NCBI RefSeq assembly: GCF_014863355.1
Contig: NZ_JACZEP010000003.1
Span: 62,001 to 126,000 of the forward strand
Direction: 5' to 3'
Source: Aminobacter carboxidus
Lineage (GTDB): Bacteria; Pseudomonadota; Alphaproteobacteria; Rhizobiales; Rhizobiaceae
Length of the DNA stretch: 64,000 bases
Under the pieces are notes generated by a model. The model made no database searches, was not told where the DNA came from, and was given only the letters and a program-made list of their open reading frames with translations. The position numbers and the translations under genes were made by a program. Below, piece after piece: positions 1 to 9,218 of the stretch. Within the stretch, counting starts at the first letter, position 1; each line of letters opens with the position of its first letter.

Positions 1-14
1 GGACATCACGCCAT

Positions 15-1640
15 CTAAGCCAACCTGGCCAGCACCACGTCCCGGCCACGGTCGCTGTTGAACACAATTGCGTCGCTACCGATGCGGACAGTGTAGAGCC
101 ACGGCAGCACCCAAGGCGCGATACGCCATTGATCGTGGATATCGGCTTCGCTCGGGCGAGCGAGATACATATCCGCATCGCATGCATCGAGCGAAAGCAG
201 TGCTGCGCCAAAAGGCGAGGTCACGCGCATGATCCGGCGTCCATCGACATTGTCGATGCTTGCGGTCAAACCGCTTTCGGCGCTGCCATATGTTCCAAAC
301 AGGTCGTTCCCGATTTGCCCGGGCGCTTCCACCCGTCGATAGCGCCTTGAGCGGCCGAACGTCTCGGTGAGTATCGATCCGTCCGTGTTCAACGAGAATA
401 CAAATGGCGGTAGTGAGCCGCGCGCATGAAATTTGCCTGGCTCGGCTTCCTCGAGCGCCGAGACGCCCATGCTGCCAACGATCGCTGGCAGTCCGCTCGA
501 TTCCTCAAGAGCCAAGACGAAGCTGCCATCGTCGGATCGCCAGAAGCCGTAACGGGTCTTGAGGGCAGCAATGCCCTCCGGCGAAATCACGCCGCCTGGG
601 TCGCGGCCAAGCACAATGTCGAGCATGTCGCGCGCCAGCCCAAACGATGAAAAATCGTCGTGGTTGGACAAGACAATGATGGAAACATCATCCGCCGTGG
701 CACGGAAGGATTCCGAACGCGAGCCAGCGATCCAGCCGCCATGGCCGACGAGCGAGACACCTTTGTGGCGCGTATTGACGAGGCCCAGCCCATAGGGCGA
801 CGCAACATCGTTGATCGTCACATAGGGCCGCCCCATGCGCTCAATCATCTCTGCCGTGCCGACCTTTGGCTCCAGCAGATTTTGCTGCCAGATGATCATG
901 TCCGCCAGCGTCGAAACGAGGCCGCCCTCGCCGCCGATTGCAATGCCCCAGGCCGATTTGAGCCACTGTCCCTGCGGACCGCGCCGATGATGATCGGCCA
1001 GACGAGGATAGATTTCGTCGTCCCTCACCATCAGTTGGGTGTCAGTCATCCCAAGGGGGCCGGTGATGTAGTGCTCAAGCGCTTCGTTGAAGCTCTTGCC
1101 GGTGACCTTCTCAATCAGTTCGGACAGCAGAAGAAAATTTGAGTTGCTGTAGAGAACGTCGGTCATCGGCGCAAAATTCAGCGTCTTTTGCCGCGCAACG
1201 ATCGCCTTTGCGGCCGACCTGGAAGACGGCGCGGTAATTGGAATGCCGGCCATGATCATCGAATCCAGAATGTCGCGGATGCCACTGGAGTTCGACGCCA
1301 GATGACCAAGCGTAACCTGACTGCCCCAGTCGGGCAGCCAGGGAAAATGATCTCGTATGTCGTCCTCGAGCGAGAGCTTCCCCTCGGCTTCCAGCATCAG
1401 GATCATCATCACGGTGAACTGCTTGCTCTGGGAGGCAATTCGTACGACTGAGCGATCCGTCAACGGCAATTGATGTGCCAGACTGGCAAGCCCCCTCACC
1501 CGCTGGTAAATTAGGTTGCCTTTGTGCAGCACAGCCACGGCAACGCCGGGCGCGTCGGGCGGTGCCGCACCAAAGACAAGCGCATCAAGCCGTGCGGTCT
1601 CGGTTAATCCAAGCGATCCCGAAAACTGAGAAACAGACAT
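15..1640 (-). CDS. Serine hydrolase, beta-lactamase/D-aminopeptidase-like (peptidase family S12)
   Basis: A 541-aa penicillin-recognising serine hydrolase. The N-terminal ~350 residues carry the three S12/class C motifs: SxxK (SQSK, nucleophile Ser and general-base Lys), a YSN triad (VLYSNSNF) and HGG (GHGGW). The remaining ~190 residues are beta-rich, as in the three-domain D-aminopeptidase DAP of Ochrobactrum, which has a similar total length (about 520 aa). That family releases N-terminal D-amino acids or cleaves related peptides. No signal peptide is visible, so a cytoplasmic enzyme is likely. It lies 57 bp downstream of a family-5 peptide-binding protein, which suggests it processes an imported peptide. 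Start: ATG at 1640 (MSVSQFSG). An in-frame GTG at 1652 would add four residues and cannot be excluded. Exact substrate is unknown; an esterase or D-Ala-D-Ala hydrolase is possible. Confidence 0.82.
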   Translation of the reverse strand: MSVSQFSGSLGLTETARLDALVFGAAPPDAPGVAVAVLHKGNLIYQRVRGLASLAHQLPLTDRSVVRIASQSKQFTVMMILMLEAEGKLSLEDDIRDHFPWLPDWGSQVTLGHLASNSSGIRDILDSMIMAGIPITAPSSRSAAKAIVARQKTLNFAPMTDVLYSNSNFLLLSELIEKVTGKSFNEALEHYITGPLGMTDTQLMVRDDEIYPRLADHHRRGPQGQWLKSAWGIAIGGEGGLVSTLADMIIWQQNLLEPKVGTAEMIERMGRPYVTINDVASPYGLGLVNTRHKGVSLVGHGGWIAGSRSESFRATADDVSIIVLSNHDDFSSFGLARDMLDIVLGRDPGGVISPEGIAALKTRYGFWRSDDGSFVLALEESSGLPAIVGSMGVSALEEAEPGKFHARGSLPPFVFSLNTDGSILTETFGRSRRYRRVEAPGQIGNDLFGTYGSAESGLTASIDNVDGRRIMRVTSPFGAALLSLDACDADMYLARPSEADIHDQWRIAPWVLPWLYTVRIGSDAIVFNSDRGRDVVLARLA

Positions 1641-1697
1641 TCGATATTCCACAGCAAGCCGTCCGCCCCCGGGAGAAGCGGGGACGGACTGGTCCTC

Positions 1698-3227
1698 TTA
1701 TTTTTCCAGCGACACGTTCCAGAATGAGGCCCAAGGGGACGGCCAGAAGCCGGTCAATCCGGGCGCCTTGGCCGATAGTGCGCTAAAGTTGCCGACTTTG
1801 ATCATCGGTGCCTGCTCCATGATCAGCGACTGCACAGTGCCAAAAGCAGCAATGCGCTTCGCCGGGTCGGCCGTGCCTGTCAGCGTTGTCATCGCATCCG
1901 CGATCTCTGGCGTACTCCACCAGCCTACTGTCGTCGGAGACAGGATGTTGATCAGTGCCGGCTCTGCCAAAAATGGGCTGTGCGTGATGAAGATGTCCCA
2001 CAATTCAGGCTTTTGAATGCGCTGCGTCAGCGTCGCCCAATCGACGACTTCCATTTTCACGTCGAAACCGGCGAGCTTTAAGTATTCAGCGGCAACCAGC
2101 GCCATCTTGTAGTGGAACTCGTACTGGCGACTGGTCAGGATGCGCAGCGGCGTCGGCGTCGTCAGCCCGGCCTCGGTGAGCAGCTTCTTTGCAGCATCCG
2201 CATCGCCGACGTCATAGTTGCCCTCAACGCCGACGTCGCTATGCCATTGATATCCCTCCGGATACATTGGGCCCTCGACCGCAAAGAACTTCGAGTCGCC
2301 AAAGGCGGCAGCGAGCATGTCGCTTTCGCTGAGCGCCGCCTGCACGGCCTTTCTCACCTTCATATCGGCGAGAACGCCTTGCTTGGCGTTCATGCGCATC
2401 ATCAGCCAGCCGGAATTCTGCAGCAACACCGCCTCGGACTTGCTGCCGGTGAGCCGGTCCATCTGTTCGACGGGGAGCGAGTCCGTATAAGCGAATTGTC
2501 CCGCGACCGCGCCTTCGAGACGGGTGGATGCATCTGGGGCCGGAACGAAACGAATCTCGTCGAGATAGGCAATCCTTGCCCCAGCATAGCCGGAGCCTTC
2601 CTCGGTACGCGGCTTGTATTTATCAAAGCGCGTCAACTGGATGTATTGATCCGGCTTGCGCTCCTTGAGCTGGTACGGGCCGGTGCCGATGACCTCGACC
2701 ATCGGGTCCGCTTGCTTTTCGCTTGGCAGCATGATCGCAGCCGAGTTGTTGAATGCCAGAAGTGCCGGCAGCGCGGCATAGGGCCTGGTCAGTGTGACGC
2801 GAATTGTCGACGGATCGATGGCCTCGATCTGCTTGACGGTCGGGGCGATCTGCTTGCCTCGGCCTGCGAGCTTCATCCAGCGGTCCAGGGAGGCGACGAC
2901 GTCTGTGGCGTCGAACTGAGTGTTGTCGTGGAAGACGACGCCCTGGCGCAGCTTGATCGTGTAAACTGTCCCGTCGTCGCTCACCTCGGGTAAGCTCTCC
3001 GCCAGTAGCGGCGCGACGTTCCAGTTCTTGTCGAAGGTGAAGAGCGTTTCAAAAATATGCTGGCTGATCATGCCGACGAGATCTGTTGACGTGACCATTG
3101 CGTCGAGCGTTGGTGGCTCTCCAACCGTCGCAACATCGATAACGCCGCCTTTGGTTGGCTCTGCATGGGCCGCAGGTGCAGTGGCAAGCGCAGCCAGCGC
3201 AGAAACAAAAGCCAGTCTCATCTTCAT
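1698..3227 (-). CDS. ABC transporter substrate-binding protein, family 5 (peptide/nickel type)
   Basis: A 509-aa periplasmic solute-binding protein of the DppA/OppA class. It starts with a Sec signal peptide (MKMRLAFVSALAALATAP, cleavage near AHA-EP) and then a typical opening (GGVIDVATVGEPPTLDAM). The length is usual for family 5. Start: ATG 3227, with a GGGAGG Shine-Dalgarno about 9 nt upstream; upstream in-frame codons would bury the signal peptide. It is the first gene of a minus-strand operon with the S12 hydrolase. Permease and ATPase genes are not in the window and would be expected beyond position 1. An AraC-family gene diverges upstream. Likely cargo is a peptide or D-amino-acid-containing compound, judged only from the hydrolase neighbour. 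Confidence 0.88.
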   Translation of the reverse strand: MKMRLAFVSALAALATAPAAHAEPTKGGVIDVATVGEPPTLDAMVTSTDLVGMISQHIFETLFTFDKNWNVAPLLAESLPEVSDDGTVYTIKLRQGVVFHDNTQFDATDVVASLDRWMKLAGRGKQIAPTVKQIEAIDPSTIRVTLTRPYAALPALLAFNNSAAIMLPSEKQADPMVEVIGTGPYQLKERKPDQYIQLTRFDKYKPRTEEGSGYAGARIAYLDEIRFVPAPDASTRLEGAVAGQFAYTDSLPVEQMDRLTGSKSEAVLLQNSGWLMMRMNAKQGVLADMKVRKAVQAALSESDMLAAAFGDSKFFAVEGPMYPEGYQWHSDVGVEGNYDVGDADAAKKLLTEAGLTTPTPLRILTSRQYEFHYKMALVAAEYLKLAGFDVKMEVVDWATLTQRIQKPELWDIFITHSPFLAEPALINILSPTTVGWWSTPEIADAMTTLTGTADPAKRIAAFGTVQSLIMEQAPMIKVGNFSALSAKAPGLTGFWPSPWASFWNVSLEK

Positions 3228-3594
3228 AATGTTGGTCCTCCCAGACTTCCAGTAATATGGAATAGCTTCCATATTAGAAAGGCTAGGCATTTATCAATGG
3301 TTGTCAAACCATTTCTGCAGATGTGCGTGCATCGTCCGCCACCATATTCGCCGCCACCGTTTCTGCCGCCCACTGCGCGACATCTGCAGTCCGGCGCTCC
3401 GCTATAGACGCATCGGCGACATGCGAAGCCTTCGGCGTGTCGCTTGAGCGAAGGCGGTGGTGTATATATTATAAACATATATTTAAATTACTAGGTATTA
3501 CAAAAGTAACTTCATGATTAGAAGATTATTTGATAGCTATTTCCTCCATAGGTCGCATGGGGTATGTGTGGTCGTGTCAAGTATCTTTACCGAT

Positions 3595-4659
3595 ATGCAA
3601 CAGACCGGCGCGAATGGCTCAAAAATACAAACTCTCAATTATTCGGCTTCAGGTGCGACGGACTCAGACCGCTTTACATATTGGCAAGAACTTCTTGCCT
3701 CGCTGTTCAGGGTGACAAGGCCGTTCCATCGGCGAAAACACAGTTTTTTCGCGTCATTGACCGTCTATCACCTCGGCCTGGCGCTGGTTTTGCACGGAAA
3801 GAGCGATGCCGTTCGCTACTCGCGATCCGATGCCAGGACCGTGCGCGATGACCTGGATCACCTTTTCATCCATGTCTGCAGCGAAGGTGGCGGACATTTG
3901 CGACGGTCCGGCGAAAACCGGCGGCTGAACCACCTCGATGTCGGGATCATCGACCTTGCGAGCCCGCTCGATTTCGTCGCCTATGCCAGTGAAAGCGTAA
4001 GTCTCGTATTGCCGCGATCGCTCCTGTCGCCTTCGACGGGCGAGTTGGACAGGCAGCATGGCCGGATTCTGTTACGGGACACGCCGGTCGGTGGTCTGCT
4101 GGGTCAGCACATCATGACCTTGTGCCAGACGGCGCCGCGGCTTTGGCTCCATGAGGCTGTAGCGCTTGCGCGGGTTACGGCAAACCTGGCCGACACATGC
4201 CTGGCGATTGGCGCCGTCTCGCAACCGATGCCCGCAATGGCATCGCACCGCAGCCTTGTCCGCTCCATTCGCGGCTATGTCGAGGAAAGGCTGCATCAGC
4301 CGGAGTTGACGCCTGACGAGCTGGCTGCGGCGTTCCGTATTTCACGGAGCCAGCTCTACAGGCTGTTCGAGGCATCTGGCGGTGTCAGGCACTACATCAG
4401 CCGCCGTCGTCTTCGCCGCGCCCTGCTCGACATTTGCAGCCCTGCCTTGCGCCATCGGCGCATCGGCGACATCGCCTACGACCTCGGCTTCAGGAACGAG
4501 GCGCATTTCAGCCGGATCTTCCACGAGGCCTTCGGCAAGTCGCCCCGTGCCGCGCGCGCTGCCGGCCGTCACGGCGACGCTGAATGGCACACCATCGCCT
4601 CCCCTGCGCCTGGCAGCAATCAACTGGAGCATTGGCTCAAGGAGCTGATGGTTGGGTGA
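3595..4659 (+). CDS. AraC-family transcriptional regulator
   Basis: The C-terminal ~100 residues form the double helix-turn-helix of AraC/XylS regulators. Helix 1 is around ELAAAFRISRSQLYRLFEA and the signature is around IGDIAYDLGFRNEAHFSRIF followed by FGKSPRAARA. The N-terminal ~230 residues resemble the AraC-binding-like effector domain (opening SDRFTYWQELLASLF). It is divergent from the peptide-binding protein/hydrolase operon, so it is the natural candidate regulator of it. The start is uncertain. ATG 3595 (354 aa) begins close to the domain. An in-frame ATG at 3514 would give 381 aa. Neither has a clear Shine-Dalgarno. The region just upstream (about 3461-3500) is strikingly AT-rich and probably holds the promoter. 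Confidence 0.85.
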   Translation: MQQTGANGSKIQTLNYSASGATDSDRFTYWQELLASLFRVTRPFHRRKHSFFASLTVYHLGLALVLHGKSDAVRYSRSDARTVRDDLDHLFIHVCSEGGGHLRRSGENRRLNHLDVGIIDLASPLDFVAYASESVSLVLPRSLLSPSTGELDRQHGRILLRDTPVGGLLGQHIMTLCQTAPRLWLHEAVALARVTANLADTCLAIGAVSQPMPAMASHRSLVRSIRGYVEERLHQPELTPDELAAAFRISRSQLYRLFEASGGVRHYISRRRLRRALLDICSPALRHRRIGDIAYDLGFRNEAHFSRIFHEAFGKSPRAARAAGRHGDAEWHTIASPAPGSNQLEHWLKELMVG

Positions 4660-4925
4660 GCGGGCCGCTATCGTCTGCCGATGGGACGCGTGCGTGCGGC
4701 TTGGGACGAACGGACATCTTTTTTGGACGCCAGCCGTGGGACGAAATACAGCAAGAGGCGCAGATTAGATTCTGCGGCGTGGCGAATTAATACTTAAAAT
4801 ACTACGCAATCATCCGGAGAATGCGTTTCTCATTGAGGATTGTTGCACGTTTCCTAAAAAAACCATGCGGCGACTTGCTCGACTTGCATCTGAATTGTTG
4901 TCAACCAGAGTTCCAGGAGGCCAAG

Positions 4926-5831
4926 ATGGCGAAGCTACACATCTACAAGAAGGTCGGGAATACATGGACGAAGATCGCCAACGGTGACGGTACCGTCAGC
5001 ACCGACGAGTCGTTCACGGTTACCATTTCATCCGGTTCCGTCACCAGCGGAAACACCTACGACATCAGGCAAGGCCAGTCGGTGACGGGCGATCTGTGCA
5101 ATTGCACTGCAGTAAACGGGAAGAACGCGACCTTCAGCGCGGCGGCTGACGAGGCGGATACCTATGAGCGCGACGCGGCGAGACAGAACCTGGCGAACTT
5201 CTACTCGGCTCTTGATGCCGTCTCCAAGGCAGTGACCATTCTTGTCGATCTCGACGACCTGGCCACGCTCAAGACCAACAACTACGCCATGTGCTTTGCC
5301 AAGAAGGTTGCCTCTGGCGGCGACAGCGGCAGCTACAACGTGGTGTGGCAGTCGCTGACCAAATATGTCTACAGCACCGCATTCTCGTGGACGCCGCAGT
5401 TTTCGCTGTTCGGAACCAACGTCTTCGCCGACACGGTGACGGTAACGGCCACGACCAACGCGCGGGCGCTCGGGCTTGGCCAGCAGTGCCTGCTCGACAA
5501 GAACGGCATCCTGCAGCCGCCAGCGACCGGCGGTCCTGTCACTGGCGTTTCCATGCTGAACCAGTTCAGCCTGATCCATCCGGCACTCAGCCAGATCTCC
5601 ACACTCAACGGCGTCCAGCAGACGACGCCGCTCTATGTCGCGCCCCAAGGCATGGTCCAGGGTTCGGTCACGCTGACCCCCATCGACACCGTGATGGTGT
5701 GGTTCCAGCAGGACATCGCCACTTCGACGATGTTCAGCTCGGCCCGCTCCAATTATACCGAGATCGACCTCACGATGACCAACACCGCCACGCGCCTGTA
5801 CAAGGGCGGCCAGTGGTCGACTCCGTCCTGA
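4926..5831 (+). CDS. Hypothetical beta-rich protein, unrecognised family
   Basis: A 301-aa protein I do not recognise. The start at ATG 4926 is fixed by a strong CCAGGAGG Shine-Dalgarno 5 nt upstream. It has no signal peptide or membrane segment. The first ~70 residues are Ser/Thr/Gly-rich with short alternating strands (KLHIYKKVGNTWTKIANG). A helical stretch follows (about 80-120: YERDAARQNLANFYSALDAV). The remainder alternates in a beta-rich pattern (WQSLTKYVYSTAFSW, FADTVTVTATTNARALG, VMVWFQQDIATSTMF). Cysteines occur at the CNC motif near residue 59. The gene stands alone between the AraC gene and a Pho-regulated gene, with a terminator hairpin downstream. It could be a secreted or pore-forming-like effector exported without a signal, but nothing in the sequence proves this. 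Confidence 0.7.
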   Translation: MAKLHIYKKVGNTWTKIANGDGTVSTDESFTVTISSGSVTSGNTYDIRQGQSVTGDLCNCTAVNGKNATFSAAADEADTYERDAARQNLANFYSALDAVSKAVTILVDLDDLATLKTNNYAMCFAKKVASGGDSGSYNVVWQSLTKYVYSTAFSWTPQFSLFGTNVFADTVTVTATTNARALGLGQQCLLDKNGILQPPATGGPVTGVSMLNQFSLIHPALSQISTLNGVQQTTPLYVAPQGMVQGSVTLTPIDTVMVWFQQDIATSTMFSSARSNYTEIDLTMTNTATRLYKGGQWSTPS

Positions 5832-5892
5832 CGGCTACGCAATCGGCTCCCCGGGCGGCAACCGTCGCGCGGGGAGTTTGCTGCCAGGCAGC

Positions 5893-5924
5893 ATGACCCG
5901 CATCGTTGATGCGATGCGGGTCAT
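5893..5924 (+). terminator. Strong hairpin, likely terminator
   Basis: A perfect 13-bp inverted repeat (arms ATGACCCGCATCG and CGATGCGGGTCAT, 6-nt loop) lies 62 bp after the unknown 301-aa gene and just before the Pho box of the next gene. The T-tract after it is weak, so termination efficiency is inferred. Confidence 0.6.
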
Positions 5925-5929
5925 CGCTT

Positions 5930-5969
5930 CTGTCATCAAACCATCATCCTGTTGTCATCGCGCTGAAAT
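5930..5969 (+). promoter_or_regulatory. Pho box (PhoB operator), three to four heptamers
   Basis: Heptamers recur with exact 11-bp spacing: CTGTCAT (5930), CCATCAT (5941), TTGTCAT (5952) and CTGAAAT (5963), each separated by 4 bp. This is the geometry and sequence of PhoB-binding Pho boxes (CTGTCAT direct repeats at 11-bp pitch). It ends 51 bp before the start of the phytase-like esterase gene, as expected for a PhoB-activated promoter. Confidence 0.8.
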
Positions 5970-6020
5970 CTCATTGCCCCAAACGAAGACCGCAATTCCG
6001 TTCAGGCAAAGAGGTTTCTC

Positions 6021-8216
6021 ATGTCACGCAAGCTCCTGCTTTTGACGTCCGCACTGGCGGCGTCCGCAGCCTTCCCGGCCTATGCCGACCAGGCGTTCAA
6101 CCGCATCGCCACCTTCCCGGTCGCTGCCAATCTGCCGGCTGGCGTCGATGCCGCGACCCTGACGTCGTCGGAAATCATCGCCGCGACCGAAGACGGCATG
6201 ACGCTGGTCTATTCCGATAGTCCGCTTGGTGCCGTCGGCTTCATCGACATCACCGACGCCAAGGCGCCGAAGGCCGCCGGCATCGTCAAGATCGAGGGTG
6301 AGCCGACTTCTGTCACCGTGCTGGGCGGCAAGGTCTTCGCTGGCGTCAACACCTCGAAGAACAAGCAGGAGCCTTCGGGCAACCTGACCGTCATCGACCT
6401 CGCCTCCAAGGCGATCGAAGCCACCTGCGATCTCGATGGTCAGCCTGACTCCGTGACGCTGAGCAAGGACGGCAAGTTTCTGGCCGTCGCCATCGAAAAC
6501 GAGCGCGACGAGGAGCTGAACGAAGGCGCGCTGCCACAGCTGCCGGCCGGCAATCTCAAGATTTTGTCGTTGAAGGATGGCGCCCCGGACTGCGCTTCGA
6601 TCAGGACTGTCGACCTGACCGGCATTGCCGCCGTCGCCCCGGAAGATCCGGAGCCGGAATTCGTCGCCTTCAACGAAGCCGGCGAGATTGCCGTCACGCT
6701 GCAGGAAAACAATCACATCGCCATCGTCAACGCCGAAAGCGGCAAGATCGTCTCGCATTTTTCGGCTGGTGAAGTGACGCTCGAAAATGTCGATACCAAG
6801 AAGGACGGCGCGCTCAGCTTCTCCGGCAAGGTCGAGAATGCGCCGCGCGAACCCGATGCCGTCAAGTGGCTCGACAATGATCGCCTCGTCGTTGCCAATG
6901 AAGGCGACTACAAGGGTGGCGCCCGCGGCTTCACCATCTTTTCCAAGACAGGCGAAGTGCTCCACGAGTCGGGCCCATCCTTCGAATACCGGGCGGCGGC
7001 CGCTGGTCACTATCCCGAGGCCCGCAACAAGAAGGGCATCGAGCCGGAAGGGCTGGAGTTCGCATCCTTCGGCGATCAAAAGTATATTTTCGTTGCCGCC
7101 GAGCGGGCTTCGCTGATCGGTGTCTACAAGGATACCGGCAAGGCGCCGGAATTCGTCCAGGTTCTGCCCTCGGGTGTCGGTCCGGAAGGCCTCGTTGCCA
7201 TCCCGCGGCGCAACCTGCTGGTCACCGCCAACGAGACCGACCTTGTCAAGGACGGCCTCGCCCGTTCGCATGTCATGGTCTATGAACTCGGCGAAGGTAC
7301 CGCCGCCTATCCGCAGATCACAGCCGCTCCCAATGAAGACGGCACGCCGCTCGGCTGGGGCGCGCTGTCGGGCCTCGCCGCCGATCCCAAGGAAGCCGGC
7401 AAGCTCTATGCGGTGTCGGATTCTGTCTACCGCTCGGCGCCGGCGATCTTCACCATCGACACCACCAAGACCCCTGCCCTGATCACCGAAAAGACCGTCG
7501 TCACCCGCGACGGCAAGCCGGCCCAGAAGCTCGACCTCGAAGGTCTGGCACCCGACGGCAAGGGCGGGTTCTGGCTTGCTTCCGAAGGCCGCAGCGACAA
7601 GCTGACCCCGCACGCCATCGTCAACGTCAACGCCAAGGGCGAGATCAAGGACGAGATCGCGTTCCCGGCCGAGTTGCTGGCGCACGAGACCCGCTTCGGC
7701 CTCGAAGGCATCACCACGCTTGGCGAAGGCGACGACCTCACTCTGGTAATGGCGATCCAGCGCGAATGGGCCGACGACCCGAAGGGGCAGGTCAAGCTTT
7801 TGGCCTACAAGCCCAAGGACAAGGAATGGTCGGCGGTGCGCTATTCGCTCGATTCGACCGAAAAGGGCTGGGTCGGTCTGTCGGAGATCACCGCCCATGA
7901 CGGCAAGCTGTTTGTCGTCGAGCGTGACAATCTGATCGGCGAGGAAGCGAAGAACAAGCGCGTCTATGCGGTGGCGCTCGATGCCTTCAAGCCGGCAAAG
8001 CTCGGTGGCGAATTGCCGGTGGTGGCCAAGACCTTGGTGCGGGACCTCGTGCCAGATCTCGAGGCAACGACCAACGGCTACGTGGTCGACAAGGTCGAGG
8101 GTTTTGCCATCGATGCGTCAGGCGAAGCCTTTGTCGTCACCGACAATGATGGCGTCGACGATTCTTCGGGCGAAACGCTGTTCATCCGCCTGGGCAACAT
8201 CGCAGCCATCAACTGA
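6021..8216 (+). CDS. Esterase-like activity of phytase family protein (periplasmic, phosphate-starvation gene)
   Basis: A 731-aa exported protein. Residues 1-22 are a Sec signal peptide (MSRKLLLLTSALAASAAF, cleavage at YADQ). Residues ~25-420 form a YncE/choice-of-anchor-like beta-propeller (repeated VTVLGGKVFAG, DSVTLSKDGKFLAVAIEN, EPEGLEFASFGDQKYIFVAAE). Residues ~430-725 match the phytase-like esterase domain (GWGALSGLAADPKEAGKLYAV, LEGLAPDGKGGFWLASEG, VEGFAIDASGEAFVVTDN). Family knowledge suggests release of phosphate from organic phosphoesters in the periplasm. The Pho box upstream supports induction by phosphate limitation. The start ATG 6021 has AGAGG 7 nt upstream. The gene is monocistronic, closed by a clear intrinsic terminator. 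Enzymatic specificity is not determined. Confidence 0.87.
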   Translation: MSRKLLLLTSALAASAAFPAYADQAFNRIATFPVAANLPAGVDAATLTSSEIIAATEDGMTLVYSDSPLGAVGFIDITDAKAPKAAGIVKIEGEPTSVTVLGGKVFAGVNTSKNKQEPSGNLTVIDLASKAIEATCDLDGQPDSVTLSKDGKFLAVAIENERDEELNEGALPQLPAGNLKILSLKDGAPDCASIRTVDLTGIAAVAPEDPEPEFVAFNEAGEIAVTLQENNHIAIVNAESGKIVSHFSAGEVTLENVDTKKDGALSFSGKVENAPREPDAVKWLDNDRLVVANEGDYKGGARGFTIFSKTGEVLHESGPSFEYRAAAAGHYPEARNKKGIEPEGLEFASFGDQKYIFVAAERASLIGVYKDTGKAPEFVQVLPSGVGPEGLVAIPRRNLLVTANETDLVKDGLARSHVMVYELGEGTAAYPQITAAPNEDGTPLGWGALSGLAADPKEAGKLYAVSDSVYRSAPAIFTIDTTKTPALITEKTVVTRDGKPAQKLDLEGLAPDGKGGFWLASEGRSDKLTPHAIVNVNAKGEIKDEIAFPAELLAHETRFGLEGITTLGEGDDLTLVMAIQREWADDPKGQVKLLAYKPKDKEWSAVRYSLDSTEKGWVGLSEITAHDGKLFVVERDNLIGEEAKNKRVYAVALDAFKPAKLGGELPVVAKTLVRDLVPDLEATTNGYVVDKVEGFAIDASGEAFVVTDNDGVDDSSGETLFIRLGNIAAIN

Positions 8217-8240
8217 CCAGATGGCGTCAGCCAAAACGAC

Positions 8241-8272
8241 AAAGCCGCGGCATCGAAGCCGCGGCTTTTTTT
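8241..8272 (+). terminator. Rho-independent terminator
   Basis: A stem of ten base pairs (AAAGCCGCGG / CCGCGGCTTT) with an 8-nt loop is followed by a run of T. It lies 24 bp after the phytase-like gene and faces the convergent STAS-like gene. Confidence 0.9.
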
Positions 8273-8298
8273 GTTGTCCGGCGTTGCGGAACTTCGAC

Positions 8299-8637
8299 TC
8301 AGTCGATCTGCAGGACCAGCGCCGGATGCAGCTTCTTCAGGTTCGGCAGCGACTTGGATTGCCAGGGAATCTCTGAGCTGCCGCGCACGATCAGTTGCAC
8401 GTCGGGATGCTTGCGCACCTCGATGGTGAACTTTGCCAAAAGGTTGATGCCCGACGAGTTGAGAAACTCGAGGTCGGTCAGGTTGAGTGTCATGGTTTCA
8501 GGTTTTTCGGCCAGAATGGCAGTCATCACCGCCAGTACGGGCGCGTAGGCTTCCGACCCGGAAAGCCGCATGGAGCCATCGAAATAGACATCGCTGTTTT
8601 CCGTCCAGACGCGATAGTCGTCGGTTCTTACTTCCAT
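8299..8637 (-). CDS. STAS-like partner-switching regulator (slr1659-type)
   Basis: A 112-aa single-domain protein resembling anti-anti-sigma/STAS proteins of the slr1659 type. The core shows a central strand [16 protein letters not shown]; Ser61-Ser62 sit where SpoIIAA-type proteins are phosphorylated (DSSG-like), followed by helix [15 protein letters not shown]. It is the last gene of a minus-strand cluster, 19 bp after the HATPase-type gene. The arrangement suggests that the HATPase phosphorylates it and the SpoIIE-type phosphatase dephosphorylates it. Start: ATG 8637, with GAAGG 5 nt upstream; ATG 8649 is an alternative. The downstream partner it would bind is not evident here. Confidence 0.8.
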   Translation of the reverse strand: MEVRTDDYRVWTENSDVYFDGSMRLSGSEAYAPVLAVMTAILAEKPETMTLNLTDLEFLNSSGINLLAKFTIEVRKHPDVQLIVRGSSEIPWQSKSLPNLKKLHPALVLQID

Positions 8638-8656
8638 GGGCGCCTTCATTCTTTCG

Positions 8657-9214
8657 TTAGTGAGCCTGCGAGATCGGGATCGTGGCGTATGTCTCGACAT
8701 GAACCCGGTTGCTGGATTCTACCGGGCTGAAGATCCATGCCAATCGAGCGCCATAGTCGCTCATCAGCGTCAGCAATCCAAGCCCCGAGCCGGTAGCATC
8801 GGGATCGGCGGCATTTGCCTCGATCTGCTGGATCAGCAGGTCGCCCGGATCACCTATGGTAATCTGGGAGAGAAGCTTCTGAAACGTCACCGCGGTCTTG
8901 TCGGCGACGACGTTGGAAACCTTCACCTTGAAGTTGTCGGAATCCATCGATGCTTCGACGATAATCTCGCCCGGTTCGCGAAACTTCACGGCATTCTCGA
9001 TCAGCTCGTTGACCAAGTATCCGATGCTGTGGCGGACTTCCTTGTAGTCGTTGCGCGACGCGTGAAAAGGCAGCGCGAAAAGATCGGCGATGAAGTCCGA
9101 AGTCGTCGCGCAGTGGTGCCATTTCAGGTCCAGCGGCCCGTCAAACAACCTGACGCGGCTGATGTTGTCGCGCATGCCCATCGCAATGTCGGCCGGTCCA
9201 TACATAGTTGTCAT
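8657..9214 (-). CDS. HATPase (GHKL) anti-sigma-kinase-like protein (slr1658-type)
   Basis: A 185-aa cytoplasmic protein with a GHKL ATPase fold. The N box is [11 protein letters not shown] (residues 68-78) and the G2-type box is [10 protein letters not shown] (141-150). It has no dimerisation or sensor domain, as in anti-sigma-factor kinases (SpoIIAB/RsbW, BtrW) and the slr1658 group. It probably uses ATP to phosphorylate the STAS-like protein encoded just downstream, and possibly the STAS-like domain of the methyltransferase fusion. It starts 4 bp after the SpoIIE-type phosphatase gene, so the two are co-expressed. The G1 box (DxGxG) is not obvious; residues VSNVVADKT occupy that place, so activity should be treated as likely rather than certain. 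Confidence 0.82.
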   Translation of the reverse strand: MTTMYGPADIAMGMRDNISRVRLFDGPLDLKWHHCATTSDFIADLFALPFHASRNDYKEVRHSIGYLVNELIENAVKFREPGEIIVEASMDSDNFKVKVSNVVADKTAVTFQKLLSQITIGDPGDLLIQQIEANAADPDATGSGLGLLTLMSDYGARLAWIFSPVESSNRVHVETYATIPISQAH

Positions 9215-9218
9215 GTGC

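Noticed and set aside
6024-7898. A 624-codon antisense frame opposite the phytase-like gene
   Set aside because: Composition is typical of a GC-driven shadow frame; the plus-strand product has clear domains and a Pho box.
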